A stretch of DNA of 34,911 nucleotides from Capnocytophaga canis (GCF_000827555.1 NZ_CDOI01000068.1:1-34911), one strand, 5' to 3'. Positions 17,350-25,753 are shown, counted from the first letter of the stretch. Translations and numbers: made by a program. Notes: generated by a model from the sequence alone, not told the origin.

Positions 17350-17793
17350 ATGAAAAGAAACTTGTTTTTAGGTTTAGCATTAGTTATGCTAACAGCTTGT
17401 GGAGGCACAAAATCACCAGAATTGAAGCGTTTGGAAGCCAAAGAGGAAATTTTATCTTTGAATACCAAACTTAATAACTTAAAAATTGAATTAGAAAAAG
17501 AACGTATCGCAACAGCAGGATTTCGTGATGAAGTAGCAAAAATAAATGCTAATGCCGACGAGAAAACTTCTTCTTTTTCAAATTCTGATGACGCTTCGGA
17601 TGCAGCACAAAAAGCACGAAGAGCACGAACAGCTTTGAAAAAGGCACAAAAAGCTAATAGAAATTTGGCAAAAAGTGAAAGAAAAATGCAAAAAATACAA
17701 CGAAACATTAGTAAGGTAGAGACCAAATTGGAAAAGCTCAATAAAAGCATTGAATTTGTGCCCAATTCTGAAACAAACCCTGCTAACCAGTAA
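17350..17793 (+). CDS. Small coiled-coil lipoprotein
   Basis: An exported lipoprotein of 147 residues: KR-rich N-terminus, hydrophobic core, and lipobox LTAC with the lipidated Cys17 followed by GG. The mature part is almost entirely charged heptad-like helix, with one coil about 24-65 and a second about 85-137. The second is very Lys/Arg/Ala-rich (AQKARRARTALKKAQKANR). A Ser/Asp-rich break (SSFSNSDDASD, 74-84) separates them. I do not recognise the family. The residues after Cys17 (GGTKSPEL) do not look like the acidic surface-export signal described for Capnocytophaga lipoproteins, so a periplasm-facing location is more likely. A MITE-like element starts five bases after its stop. Confidence 0.75.
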   Translation: MKRNLFLGLALVMLTACGGTKSPELKRLEAKEEILSLNTKLNNLKIELEKERIATAGFRDEVAKINANADEKTSSFSNSDDASDAAQKARRARTALKKAQKANRNLAKSERKMQKIQRNISKVETKLEKLNKSIEFVPNSETNPANQ

Positions 17794-17797
17794 TACA

Positions 17798-17911
17798 AAA
17801 AGAGGCTGTCCGAAAAGTAAAGTTTTGATAATTGAAGAAAATAAGATGTTTATATTCAGGATGTTGAATATAACTTTTCTTTAGGATTGACTTTTAAGGA
17901 CAGCCTATTTT
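17798..17911. mobile_element. 114-bp MITE-like inverted-repeat element
   Basis: The ends read AAAA-G-AGGCTGTCC (17798-17811) and GGACAGCCT-A-TTTT (17898-17911), inverted copies with one mismatch. The inner arms AAAAGT/ACTTTT continue the pairing after a 1-nt bulge. A central hairpin TATATTCA/TGAATATA (17851-17858 and 17865-17872) sits near the middle. The whole element can fold as one long imperfect hairpin with no coding capacity. The AGGCTGTCC-like end resembles terminal repeats common on insertion sequences. No target duplication is obvious. It may also terminate transcription of the lipoprotein gene. Confidence 0.6.
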
Positions 17912-17936
17912 AAAGTTGAAATTAATGTATAAACAT

Positions 17937-18647
17937 ATGAGAAATATTCTTTTTGTACTAACACTTCTACCTATATTCGGACTAAAAGCTCAACAAAAAG
18001 GGAAAATCACTTACGAATTAGTGGTTACCAAAAATCCTGATGGGAAAAAGAAAAAAAACTCCGAACAATTTCAGTTAAATACAGAAGAAAATGCATTACT
18101 TCTGAATAAAATGGAGATAGAGGTTTTTTTTGATGAGGAAAATTCTTATTTTCCAGCTATTATGGGATACGATGATAACAATGCCATGGCAGCTTTTGGT
18201 TTGAAAAAGGATATTTTTGTTTCCAATAGAGAAAAGGCGTCCTTTCTTCCAACTGACTATAATGGAGAAAAAGTCCTTAGAAGAAAGGGAAATTATGACT
18301 GGAAAATACACTCCGAAACGAAAAAAATTGGTAAATACATTGTACATAAAGCCACCGCAAAATATTACAACAAAGAACTCATAGCTTGGTATGCTCCTGA
18401 ATTTCCCTATTCCTATGGCCCTGTAGGTTTTTTTGGTTTGCCTGGTCTTATTTTGGAGATAGGCGTTAAAGAAGAACTTCTTTATGCTTACCGCTTCAAA
18501 AAACTACGATTTAGCAAAAAAAATCAAGTAAAAAAAGCACCAAATTTGAGAGTTGTTAGCTCCGAAGAAATGAACAAATACTACATCGAATATTACAAAA
18601 ACCTAAAATTAAACTACCAAAATTTAATTGAAGAATCTAAGGAATAA
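17937..18647 (+). CDS. GLPGLI family exported protein
   Basis: A 236-residue secreted protein with a signal peptide (RNILFVLTLLPIFGLKAQ, cleavage near residue 18-19) and the family-defining motif GLPGLILEI inside GPVGFFGLPGLI (around residue 160). GLPGLI proteins (TIGR01200) are restricted to Bacteroidota and have no known function; they often neighbour outer-membrane receptor-like genes, as here. The start at ATG 17937 puts the signal peptide at the N-terminus; ATGs at 17916 and 17925 are less apt. Its last 20 bases overlap the start of the next gene in another frame, implying translational coupling. Confidence 0.88.
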   Translation: MRNILFVLTLLPIFGLKAQQKGKITYELVVTKNPDGKKKKNSEQFQLNTEENALLLNKMEIEVFFDEENSYFPAIMGYDDNNAMAAFGLKKDIFVSNREKASFLPTDYNGEKVLRRKGNYDWKIHSETKKIGKYIVHKATAKYYNKELIAWYAPEFPYSYGPVGFFGLPGLILEIGVKEELLYAYRFKKLRFSKKNQVKKAPNLRVVSSEEMNKYYIEYYKNLKLNYQNLIEESKE

Positions 18648-21285
18648 TATTGTTTTTTTTATTTTCTGTTTTGTTAGTGTTTCAGTGTTTGGACAGGAGC
18701 TAAATGGGTATGTAACAGATACTTTGAACAATCCATTGCAGAATGCCAACGTCATTGCTTTTCCGAAACAGCATGATGACAACACTCCCGTTTTCTCCAT
18801 TTCGGATGAAAAAGGGAGATATCGACTGTTATTAAAACCAAAAGTCACATACGAAGTGAAAGTTTCTTATTTAGGATTTACTTCGCAAACATTTGTGTAT
18901 GAATCTACTAAGGGAGTGACTATTCATAACTTCCGATTAGTTCCTTCCACCGAAACCTTGGATGATGTTGAGGTTACCTACCAACGTCCCATAACTTTTC
19001 AAAAAGATACGACCACTTACTTGGTGGAAGCGTTTACCACAGGCAAGGAACGAAAATTAGAGGAGCAATTGCAAAAACTTCCTAATGTAGAGGTTAATTC
19101 ACAAGGAAATATTACGTTCAAAGGAAAGAATGTCAGTACTTTATTGATTGAAGACAAGCCTTTTTTTAGCGGAAGTACCACTTTGGGAGTGAAAAACATT
19201 CCTGCCGATGCGGTAGATAAAATCCAATTTATAGAGAATTACAACCAAGTCAGTTTTTTAAAGGATGTGACTGATAATAAGGAAATTGCGATCAATATAA
19301 AATTGCGAAAAAATAAGAAAGAATTTATTTTTGGAGACCTACAGGCGGGGTATGGAAATACTGACTACGGGTTGCTTCATGCTGCGTTGTTTTCGTATTC
19401 ACCTGATTTTAGTGCTAATTATATTGGAGATTACAACAATTTTGGCTCTCATGTTTTTTCAAAAGAAGATGCCCGACGCTTTCAAGGAGGCATGAGTGCT
19501 TTCATCGAAAATCCTCACAGGAAAGATAATTTGGTTGAATTCACAACCGAAAATAACAATGTAATAAAAAATGAATCTTTACTGAATGCATTCAACGTAA
19601 ACTTCATTCTAAATAGTAAATTTAATATCTCTGCATATGCCATTGTACATAAAAATACTATTGAAGAAAAAAGAAACTATTTTTATAATTATCTGGAAAC
19701 AAATATTTTAGAAAATAGGCAACAACAAAAACAATTCAGAAATAATCTCGCTATGTTCAATTTTGAGTTGAATTTCACTCCAAAAATTGGAACAAAATGG
19801 AAATATAACATCCATAGTAATATCACTGAGAGTAAGGACATAAGTGACTTGCTATCAAATTACTACAATTTATCACAAAGCATATATTTCCCTCAAAAAA
19901 AGTTTGATATTGACCTGAAACAATATCTCGAAAGACATCAGTCTCATCACGCAAAATTAAAAACTACCTTTGTTGTTAATCACTCTTTTGAACGAAAATA
20001 TATTGACAATCAATGGCTTTCTAATAAGCCAATGATGAATGATTTGCTGCCTATTTCAGTAGATAATTCGTATGATATTTCAAGTATAGAACGCACTGAT
20101 AATCAATTATTCAATCTGTTATATAAACAATATCGAATAATTGACAACCGAAACCATGTTTACTTTTCGATTGGGAATAACTTATCAACAGCATCTCATC
20201 AATTGTATAGTTTCCAATCACTTACAAATGGGAGTACGAATGATTTTACTTCATCTGTGTTCACTAATTCCGTTGATTACTTGTTAAATGATAGTTTTTT
20301 CAATGTTGAATATAAGATAAAAATAGGTAAATGGATAAATCGTTTCTCAAACAAAATAAGGTTTTATCAACTTGAAAACAAGTCACTTATAGGAAATGTG
20401 TCTTTTAATAAATGGGCTTATGAACCTGAGGTAAACTCCGAATATGATTTTAATTCCTCTGAAACTGTAGAAGGAAATTATAAACTCACAAATGAACTAC
20501 CCAGCTTCAATAATCTAACGGAACATTACACTTTGAAGGATTTTAATATGCTCTTCAAAGGGAATAGCTTATTGCGTAATGAAGGGTATCATATTTTTAA
20601 TTTAATGTATTACAAATCAAATATATATAAAAATTACTTTCTAACATCACTATTTAATTACACCCAAAAGAATAACCCTATCAGTTATGACGTGGTTCAG
20701 CAAAACGTCAATCAGTTTTATAGTCCCATACAGATGAAAACTCCCGAAAAGATGTGGTTTTTCAATCTGGTGGCAAACAAAAAAATAAGCGTTTTCCGAT
20801 TTTTAATTTCCTCTTCTTTTAGAGGATTTTATTACAATCGTAATATAAATACAAAATCAGCGAATATTTCTCACAATGTTCAATCAATAAATTTGATAAC
20901 CAAAACGTTATCCTTAAAAAACTACGAGTTTAACGTAGGGTATTCACATCAATTTAACCAATTTAAAAGTAATTTTTCGGATAGTTTTCAAAGGCAATCC
21001 TTACAAATTGAAACCAAAATCAGTGCTGTGAAAAATTGTACGCTCGATATTGCCTACAAATGGCATAATCTCATAAAAACGAATGCTAAAAACCAATATA
21101 ATGATTTAAAAGTAAGCGTTTTGTATCGAAAAGAGAAATCTCCTTTGGGTGTTGAAGTTAAAATTCACAATCTGTTAGATACCAAAGTAAACTATCAAAA
21201 AACAACGTCTGATTATTTGATTAGTGAACAAGAGATAAGTGTTTTACCTCGACTTTTCCTAATTTCATTGATTTATGACATATAG
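18628..21285 (+). CDS. TonB-receptor-like outer-membrane beta-barrel protein (non-ATG start)
   Basis: An 885-residue outer-membrane protein. A signal peptide (about 1-23, ending FGQ) leads into a carboxypeptidase-regulatory-like domain (~24-110: ELNGYVTDTLNNPLQNANV...YRLLLKPKVTYEVKVSYLGF). A plug-like domain follows (~115-225, with LEEQLQKLPNVEVNSQGNI), then a long beta-barrel of alternating aromatic strands. An in-frame TAA at 18625-18627 directly precedes a TTG at 18628, and the next in-frame ATG comes only after about 290 codons, so a TTG (or other rare) start is required to make the signal peptide. No TonB box or substrate can be read. It is probably a functional pair with the overlapping GLPGLI gene. 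Confidence 0.82.
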   Translation: MKNLRNNIVFFIFCFVSVSVFGQELNGYVTDTLNNPLQNANVIAFPKQHDDNTPVFSISDEKGRYRLLLKPKVTYEVKVSYLGFTSQTFVYESTKGVTIHNFRLVPSTETLDDVEVTYQRPITFQKDTTTYLVEAFTTGKERKLEEQLQKLPNVEVNSQGNITFKGKNVSTLLIEDKPFFSGSTTLGVKNIPADAVDKIQFIENYNQVSFLKDVTDNKEIAINIKLRKNKKEFIFGDLQAGYGNTDYGLLHAALFSYSPDFSANYIGDYNNFGSHVFSKEDARRFQGGMSAFIENPHRKDNLVEFTTENNNVIKNESLLNAFNVNFILNSKFNISAYAIVHKNTIEEKRNYFYNYLETNILENRQQQKQFRNNLAMFNFELNFTPKIGTKWKYNIHSNITESKDISDLLSNYYNLSQSIYFPQKKFDIDLKQYLERHQSHHAKLKTTFVVNHSFERKYIDNQWLSNKPMMNDLLPISVDNSYDISSIERTDNQLFNLLYKQYRIIDNRNHVYFSIGNNLSTASHQLYSFQSLTNGSTNDFTSSVFTNSVDYLLNDSFFNVEYKIKIGKWINRFSNKIRFYQLENKSLIGNVSFNKWAYEPEVNSEYDFNSSETVEGNYKLTNELPSFNNLTEHYTLKDFNMLFKGNSLLRNEGYHIFNLMYYKSNIYKNYFLTSLFNYTQKNNPISYDVVQQNVNQFYSPIQMKTPEKMWFFNLVANKKISVFRFLISSSFRGFYYNRNINTKSANISHNVQSINLITKTLSLKNYEFNVGYSHQFNQFKSNFSDSFQRQSLQIETKISAVKNCTLDIAYKWHNLIKTNAKNQYNDLKVSVLYRKEKSPLGVEVKIHNLLDTKVNYQKTTSDYLISEQEISVLPRLFLISLIYDI

Positions 21286-21436
21286 TGTGTGTATGTAAAT
21301 CGTCTTTCTTTTCAAAATTCGATGATATGATCAAGCACATGTATGCACTTTATTCTTTGATTTGAAAGTCTTTTGTCTTCAGGTCCTCTTTCTTCTTAAT
21401 GACCATTTTCTTCTCTTAAAATCCATTGCCTATTTC

Positions 21437-21467
21437 TTGCAAAATTATATTTTTAGTCGTAGCTTTG
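21437..21467 (+). promoter_or_regulatory. Promoter of gcvP (TTG-N20-TAGCTTTG)
   Basis: TTG at 21437-21439 and an exact -7 box TAGCTTTG at 21460-21467 are 20 nt apart. The box ends 30 nt before the ATG at 21498. It overlaps a possible 24-residue N-terminal extension and so argues for the later start. Confidence 0.6.
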
Positions 21468-21497
21468 TGCTTAATTTCAAAAGATTTATTTATAATT

Positions 21498-24344
21498 ATG
21501 AATACAGAAAATTTTAGCATACGCCACATCGGTATCTCAAAAGAAGACGCGGCTGAAATGTTACAAACCATTGGTGCTGCAAGTTTAGATCAACTTATTG
21601 ATCAGACAATTCCCAAAGACATTCGCTTGAAATCTGCTTTAAATCTTCCAAAAGGTATTAGCGAACATCATTTCTTACAACATATTACTGAATTAGCTCA
21701 AAAAAATAAAATCTTCAAATCGTATATCGGTTTGGGATATCACGAGGCATTGACTCCTTCTGTGATTAAGCGAAATATTTTTGAAAATCCAGGTTGGTAC
21801 ACGGCTTATACTCCTTACCAAGCAGAAATTGCACAGGGTCGTTTGGAGGCTTTGTTGAACTATCAAACTGTAGTTATTGAATTAACAGGCATGGAGATTG
21901 CTAATGCATCTCTTTTAGATGAGGGAACTGCGGCAGCAGAGGCGATGGCAATGGTGTTTGATTTGCGTTCACGTGAACAAAAAAAGAATAACGCTAACAA
22001 ATTTTTTGTTTCAGAAACAGTGTTGCCACAAACACTTTCTGTTTTACAAACACGTGCCAATCCTTTCGGAATTGAGTTAGTGGTTGGAAATCATGAAACT
22101 ATCACATTGGACGACACTTATTTTGGTGCTATTGTGCAGTATCCTGCCACTAATAATGGTGAGGTGTTTAATTATGCGGATTTCGTAAACAAAGCTCACG
22201 ATTTAGGAATTAAAGTAGTAGTTGCCGCCGATTTATTGAGTTTAGTGTTATTGGAAGCTCCTGCAAAATTTGGTGCTGACGTTGTAGTTGGAACATCCCA
22301 ACGTTTCGGTATTCCGTTAGGATATGGAGGGCCTCACGCAGGATATTTTGCTACCCGTGAAGAATATAAACGTTCAATACCTGGTCGTATTATCGGGATT
22401 ACCATTGATGCAGATGGAAACCCTGCGTTGAGGATGGCTTTGCAAACTCGTGAGCAACATATCAAGCGAGATAAAGCGACTTCAAATATCTGTACAGCAC
22501 AAGTGTTATTAGCAGTAATGGCAGGAATGTATGCCGTTTACCATGGTCCTAAAGGATTGCAGTTTATTGCAGAAAGAATCCACCAAACGGCGGTTACATT
22601 GAAAAACAGTTTGGAAAAATTGGGTGTTACTGTTACAACAAAAACATTTTTTGACACCATTTCTATCAAAGCAGATGCACAAAAGGTAAAAGCTATTGCG
22701 GAGAAACACGAAATAAATTTCTTTTATCCAAATCAAGACACTGTTTTGATTTCTGTTAATGAGGCTACGGGAGTTGCTGAGTTGAACCAAATCATTACTG
22801 TTTTTGCAGAAGTAGTTGGAAAATCAGTAGAAGAAGTAACTACTTTGGATACAGCGAACGCCATTCCTTCGGATTTAGTGCGTACCTCAGAATTTTTAAC
22901 CGCTCCTGTGTTTAATTCATACCACAGTGAAACGGATATGATGCGTTATATCAAGAAATTAGAGCGTAAAGATTTAGCATTGAATCACTCGATGATTTCA
23001 TTAGGTTCTTGTACGATGAAGCTGAATGCCGCTACTGAAATGTTGCCCTTGAGTATGGGACAGTGGGCAAACATACATCCATTTGTGCCTAAAAATCAGG
23101 CTCTTGGATATCAAGAAATGCTCACGGAATTAGAAAAATCCTTGTCCATCATCACAGGTTTCGAGGCTACATCGTTACAACCTAACTCTGGAGCAAATGG
23201 TGAATACGCGGGATTAATGGTCATCCGTCAGTATCATATCTCAAATGGACAAGGACATCGTAACATCTGTTTAATACCTTCATCGGCTCACGGAACCAAT
23301 CCAGCATCAGCAGTAATGGCAGGTATGGAAGTAGTAGTAACTAAAACGGATGCTCACGGAAATATTGATGTTGCTGATTTAAAAGAAAAAGCTGAAAAAC
23401 ATAAAGATAATTTAGCTGCAGTGATGATTACTTATCCTTCAACGCATGGAGTGTTTGAATCATCAATCGTAGAAATTGTTAATATTATCCATGAAAATGG
23501 AGGACAGGTTTATTTGGATGGAGCAAACATGAATGCACAAGTGGGGCTTACCAACCCTGGAACTATTGGAGCAGATGTGTGCCACTTAAACTTACACAAA
23601 ACATTCGCTATTCCTCACGGAGGAGGAGGGCCAGGAGTTGGACCTATTTGTGTAGCCAAACATTTAGCACCTTTCTTGCCTACGAATCCAATTGTTTCAA
23701 CAGGAGGAAATGAAGCCATCACAGCAGTTTCATCAGCTCCTTATGGAAGTGCTTACGTATGTTTGATTTCGTATGCTTATATCAAAATGCTAGGAGCAGA
23801 AGGATTAGCAAACGCTACACGTTATGCGATTTTGAATGCTAACTACTTGAAAGAAAATTTGAAAAATTACTATGAAATCCTCTATACGGGAGAGCAAGGA
23901 CGTGCTGCCCACGAAATGATTTTGGACTGTCGTCCGTTCAAACAAAACGGAATCGAAGCTACTGATATTGCAAAACGATTGATGGACTACGGATTCCACG
24001 CTCCAACGGTTTCTTTCCCAGTGGCAGGAACCTTGATGGTAGAACCTACTGAAAGTGAAAGTAAAAATGAACTAGATCGTTTCATCAGTGCCATGATTTC
24101 TATTCGTCGAGAGATTGAAGAGGCTACACCAACAGATGAGGCTAATGTGCTGAAAAACGCACCACACACCTTGTCAATGATTACTGCCGATACTTGGAAT
24201 TTACCTTACAGCCGTCAGAAAGCTGCTTTCCCTCTGGAGTATATTGCAGAAAATAAATTTTGGCCTACTGTACGTCGTGTAAATGAAGCGCATGGTGACC
24301 GTCATTTGATTTGTTCATGTGCTCCAATTGAAGCGTATATGTAA
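21498..24344 (+). CDS. gcvP: Glycine dehydrogenase (decarboxylating), P-protein
   Basis: The PLP-dependent P-protein of the glycine cleavage system, which decarboxylates glycine and passes the aminomethyl group to lipoyl-H-protein. It is a single-chain (homodimer-type) enzyme of 948 residues, the usual length. The N-terminus FSIRHIGISKEDAAEML is typical. The N-terminal half carries FGIPLGYGGPHAGYFA and the C-terminal half the PLP lysine in HLNLHKTFAIPHGGGGPG (about residue 701). Starting at 21498 gives the standard N-terminus; the frame stays open upstream but runs through a promoter. No gcvT or gcvH is nearby, and a terminator hairpin follows. Confidence 0.97.
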   Translation: MNTENFSIRHIGISKEDAAEMLQTIGAASLDQLIDQTIPKDIRLKSALNLPKGISEHHFLQHITELAQKNKIFKSYIGLGYHEALTPSVIKRNIFENPGWYTAYTPYQAEIAQGRLEALLNYQTVVIELTGMEIANASLLDEGTAAAEAMAMVFDLRSREQKKNNANKFFVSETVLPQTLSVLQTRANPFGIELVVGNHETITLDDTYFGAIVQYPATNNGEVFNYADFVNKAHDLGIKVVVAADLLSLVLLEAPAKFGADVVVGTSQRFGIPLGYGGPHAGYFATREEYKRSIPGRIIGITIDADGNPALRMALQTREQHIKRDKATSNICTAQVLLAVMAGMYAVYHGPKGLQFIAERIHQTAVTLKNSLEKLGVTVTTKTFFDTISIKADAQKVKAIAEKHEINFFYPNQDTVLISVNEATGVAELNQIITVFAEVVGKSVEEVTTLDTANAIPSDLVRTSEFLTAPVFNSYHSETDMMRYIKKLERKDLALNHSMISLGSCTMKLNAATEMLPLSMGQWANIHPFVPKNQALGYQEMLTELEKSLSIITGFEATSLQPNSGANGEYAGLMVIRQYHISNGQGHRNICLIPSSAHGTNPASAVMAGMEVVVTKTDAHGNIDVADLKEKAEKHKDNLAAVMITYPSTHGVFESSIVEIVNIIHENGGQVYLDGANMNAQVGLTNPGTIGADVCHLNLHKTFAIPHGGGGPGVGPICVAKHLAPFLPTNPIVSTGGNEAITAVSSAPYGSAYVCLISYAYIKMLGAEGLANATRYAILNANYLKENLKNYYEILYTGEQGRAAHEMILDCRPFKQNGIEATDIAKRLMDYGFHAPTVSFPVAGTLMVEPTESESKNELDRFISAMISIRREIEEATPTDEANVLKNAPHTLSMITADTWNLPYSRQKAAFPLEYIAENKFWPTVRRVNEAHGDRHLICSCAPIEAYM

Positions 24345-24366
24345 TTGAATATCAATAGGTGAAAAG

Positions 24367-24406
24367 AAAAACTTTGTTGAAATCTTTTGATTTTGACAAA
24401 GTTTTT
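24367..24406 (+). terminator. Terminator after gcvP
   Basis: AAAAACTTTGT (24367-24377) pairs with ACAAAGTTTTT (24396-24406). The loop contains a second small stem AAATC/GATTT, and the right arm runs into a T7 stretch. It lies 23 bp past the gcvP stop. Confidence 0.8.
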
Positions 24407-24557
24407 TTCTTATTGTAAAGAAGAGAATAGACGATACTGTAAAAAGAAAAGTGTTAAAAATTAAGTTCTTACTAATGTAAAAGTTATATGCTGTTTTGAA
24501 ATGAAGAGAAAGAAAAATTTGTAATGTTCAAGAGTGAAAATCTTAAATTAAGCAAAA

Positions 24558-24593
24558 TAAATCTGCTTGAGTGTTGAAACTCAAACAGATTTA
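24558..24593 (-). terminator. Terminator after ric
   Basis: AAATCTGCTTGAGT and ACTCAAACAGATTT (24559-24572 and 24579-24592) form a 14-bp stem with one mismatch and a 6-nt loop, 10 bp past the ric stop. The transcript then continues TTATTTTG. Between this and the gcvP terminator (24407-24557) nothing recognisable was seen. Confidence 0.7.
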
Positions 24594-24602
24594 ATATTGA
24601 AC

Positions 24603-25319
24603 TTAATTTAGTTGAGTTTTTAAATCAACTATTTTCGGAAAGAGTATATTGTTTTCTAAATGAATAGATTGGAGTAAATTTTCCTCAAATTCTTGGAGCA
24701 TTGCAAAAGCTACACGATAAGTACTACAAGCATCCATAGGAGGTGTATACTTGTCAGTTAGTTGTGAAATTGATTCAAAACGATGAGCCTCCGTAGTAAA
24801 CATCTCTTTTATTATTGAGATTGTGTTTGTGATTTTTTCAAAATTTAGGTTTAGAAAAGCTTGATTATTTTGTTGGCTATGTGTCAATTCTCCGATGAGA
24901 GGGAATAAAACCTGCTCTTCTTTTTCCATACGTTTTTCTAATTCGTACGTATTTTCTGTGAATAGCTTGTTTATTTCAATTAATTCAGGATGTCTGCCGC
25001 CGTGAACTCGACAAAGTTTATCTAAAAACTGCAACAAGTAAGGCGTTTTCTCTCTAACGTAATTGTGGTGTTTACGGACGATGTAATCTGTTAAAAGGTC
25101 AAGAGACCAATCATTTACTTTTAAAGAATCATCTTTTTCTTTAGTGATGGTGTTTAGGTCATTGATGAGTTGATTTTCATTTAAATCTTTTTTGTCACAG
25201 GCCTCTGTAATAGTTCTTCCGCCTTTGCAACAAAAATCAATTCCGTATTTTTTGAAAATAGCGGCTGTCCGGAAGTCCTCAGCTACAATCTCTCCAATGG
25301 TTTTGTTTTTTAGTTCCAT
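24603..25319 (-). CDS. ric: Iron-sulfur cluster repair di-iron protein (Ric/YtfE/ScdA)
   Basis: A cytosolic hemerythrin-like di-iron protein of 238 residues that repairs Fe-S clusters damaged by nitric oxide or peroxide. The N-terminal ScdA_N domain has the signature FCCKGGRTI (residues 29-37). The hemerythrin domain supplies His/Glu ligands in RKHHNYVREK, HGGRHPEL, EKEEQVLFPLI, TTEAHRFES and HLENNILFPKI. The start was set at ATG 25319 (MELKNKTIGEIVAEDFRTA), the family-typical N-terminus; a longer form would read through the -7 box. It is monocistronic between a terminator and its own promoter. Confidence 0.94.
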   Translation of the reverse strand: MELKNKTIGEIVAEDFRTAAIFKKYGIDFCCKGGRTITEACDKKDLNENQLINDLNTITKEKDDSLKVNDWSLDLLTDYIVRKHHNYVREKTPYLLQFLDKLCRVHGGRHPELIEINKLFTENTYELEKRMEKEEQVLFPLIGELTHSQQNNQAFLNLNFEKITNTISIIKEMFTTEAHRFESISQLTDKYTPPMDACSTYRVAFAMLQEFEENLLQSIHLENNILFPKIVDLKTQLN

Positions 25320-25341
25320 GTTTAACTTATTTAATCTTGCG

Positions 25342-25349
25342 CAAAGATA
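25342..25349 (-). promoter_or_regulatory. -7 box for ric
   Basis: The minus strand reads TATCTTTG followed by C, an exact TAnnTTTG(C), 22 nt upstream of the ATG at 25319. No NO-sensor site could be recognised by eye. Confidence 0.5.
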
Positions 25350-25402
25350 CAATTATTTTTCAAATAAAATACTTTTTTGTCTTTTATTTTATTGAGGTAT
25401 AG

Positions 25403-25428
25403 AAAAAGCCACACTACAAAAAGGTGGC
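25403..25428 (-). terminator. Terminator after the Cys/Lys-rich small gene
   Basis: On the minus strand GCCAC and GTGGC (25424-25428 and 25408-25412) form a short stem followed by a TTTTT run. It is placed 28 bp past the stop of the small gene. Confidence 0.6.
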
Positions 25429-25456
25429 CTCTTAAAAATTACATTTCAATAAATAA

Positions 25457-25753
25457 TTACTTTACTTCTTTTTCTTTAGAGCAAGACTCCTTGTCTTTTG
25501 CTGCTCCGCTTTTACAACAAGATTTTTTCTCTTTAGAAGAGCAAGATTTTTTCTCTTTAGAACAAGATTCTTTATCTTTCGATTTTCCACTTTTGCAACA
25601 AGATTTTTTCTCTTTATCTTGTTTAACTCCATCCTGATCCTGTGTCGTTTTTTCAATTGACACGTTCACTTCTTCACCCAAAGTTGTAGCTTGAACATTA
25701 GTTATAGCAAACATAAACAATGTAGCTGTTGCAATTCTTACGATTTTCTTCAT
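25457..25753 (-). CDS. Small exported Cys/Lys-rich repeat protein
   Basis: A 98-residue protein that I cannot assign to a family. It has a clear Sec signal peptide (MKKIVRIATATLFMFAITNVQA, cleavage near residue 22), a short linker, and then two near-identical units of about 20 residues: EKKSCCKSG-x-x-KDKESCSKEK, joined by KSCSSK. The mature part holds seven cysteines, two of them CC pairs, and is strongly basic and low in hydrophobics, so it is probably disordered until it binds something. Soft-metal binding or disulfide chemistry in the envelope is inference. It has its own terminator and lies between ric and comF. The DNA repeat agrees with the protein repeat, pointing to recent internal duplication. 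The opposite-strand open frame here is a shadow. Confidence 0.72.
   Translation of the reverse strand: MKKIVRIATATLFMFAITNVQATTLGEEVNVSIEKTTQDQDGVKQDKEKKSCCKSGKSKDKESCSKEKKSCSSKEKKSCCKSGAAKDKESCSKEKEVK
25471..25620. repeat. Internal coding repeats of the Cys/Lys-rich gene
   Basis: Two ~60-bp units (about 25471-25535 and 25559-25617), each ending in CAACAAGATTTTTTCTCTTT, flank a ~24-bp partial unit (GAGCAAGATTTTTTCTCTTT). Periods are in frame (multiples of 3), so copy-number change would lengthen or shorten the protein without a frameshift. Confidence 0.7.

Noticed and set aside
17343-17798. Open frame of 151 codons on the minus strand, fully antisense to the lipoprotein gene
   Set aside because: It is a codon-bias shadow: the plus-strand frame has a lipobox and charged heptads, while the minus frame is a Cys/Phe/Ala-rich string with no start context or promoter box.
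21426-21497. 24-residue N-terminal extension of GcvP
   Set aside because: It would cover the TTG-N20-TAGCTTTG promoter, and the family N-terminus begins at the ATG at 21498.
25261-25270. A GGCTGTCC word that matches the MITE-like end
   Set aside because: It is a lone 8-mer inside the ric coding sequence, in a conserved part of the protein, without an inverted partner.
25471-25620. Short DNA repeats that could suggest a CRISPR array
   Set aside because: The units are unequal, in frame and inside a gene. There are no uniform repeats with unique spacers and no cas genes anywhere in the window.
25377-25637. Plus-strand open frame with repeated Gln-Asp-Phe-Phe-Ser-Leu units opposite the Cys/Lys-rich gene
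   Set aside because: The repeats are the complement of the minus-strand coding repeats, which have a signal peptide, a stop followed by a terminator, and sensible composition.
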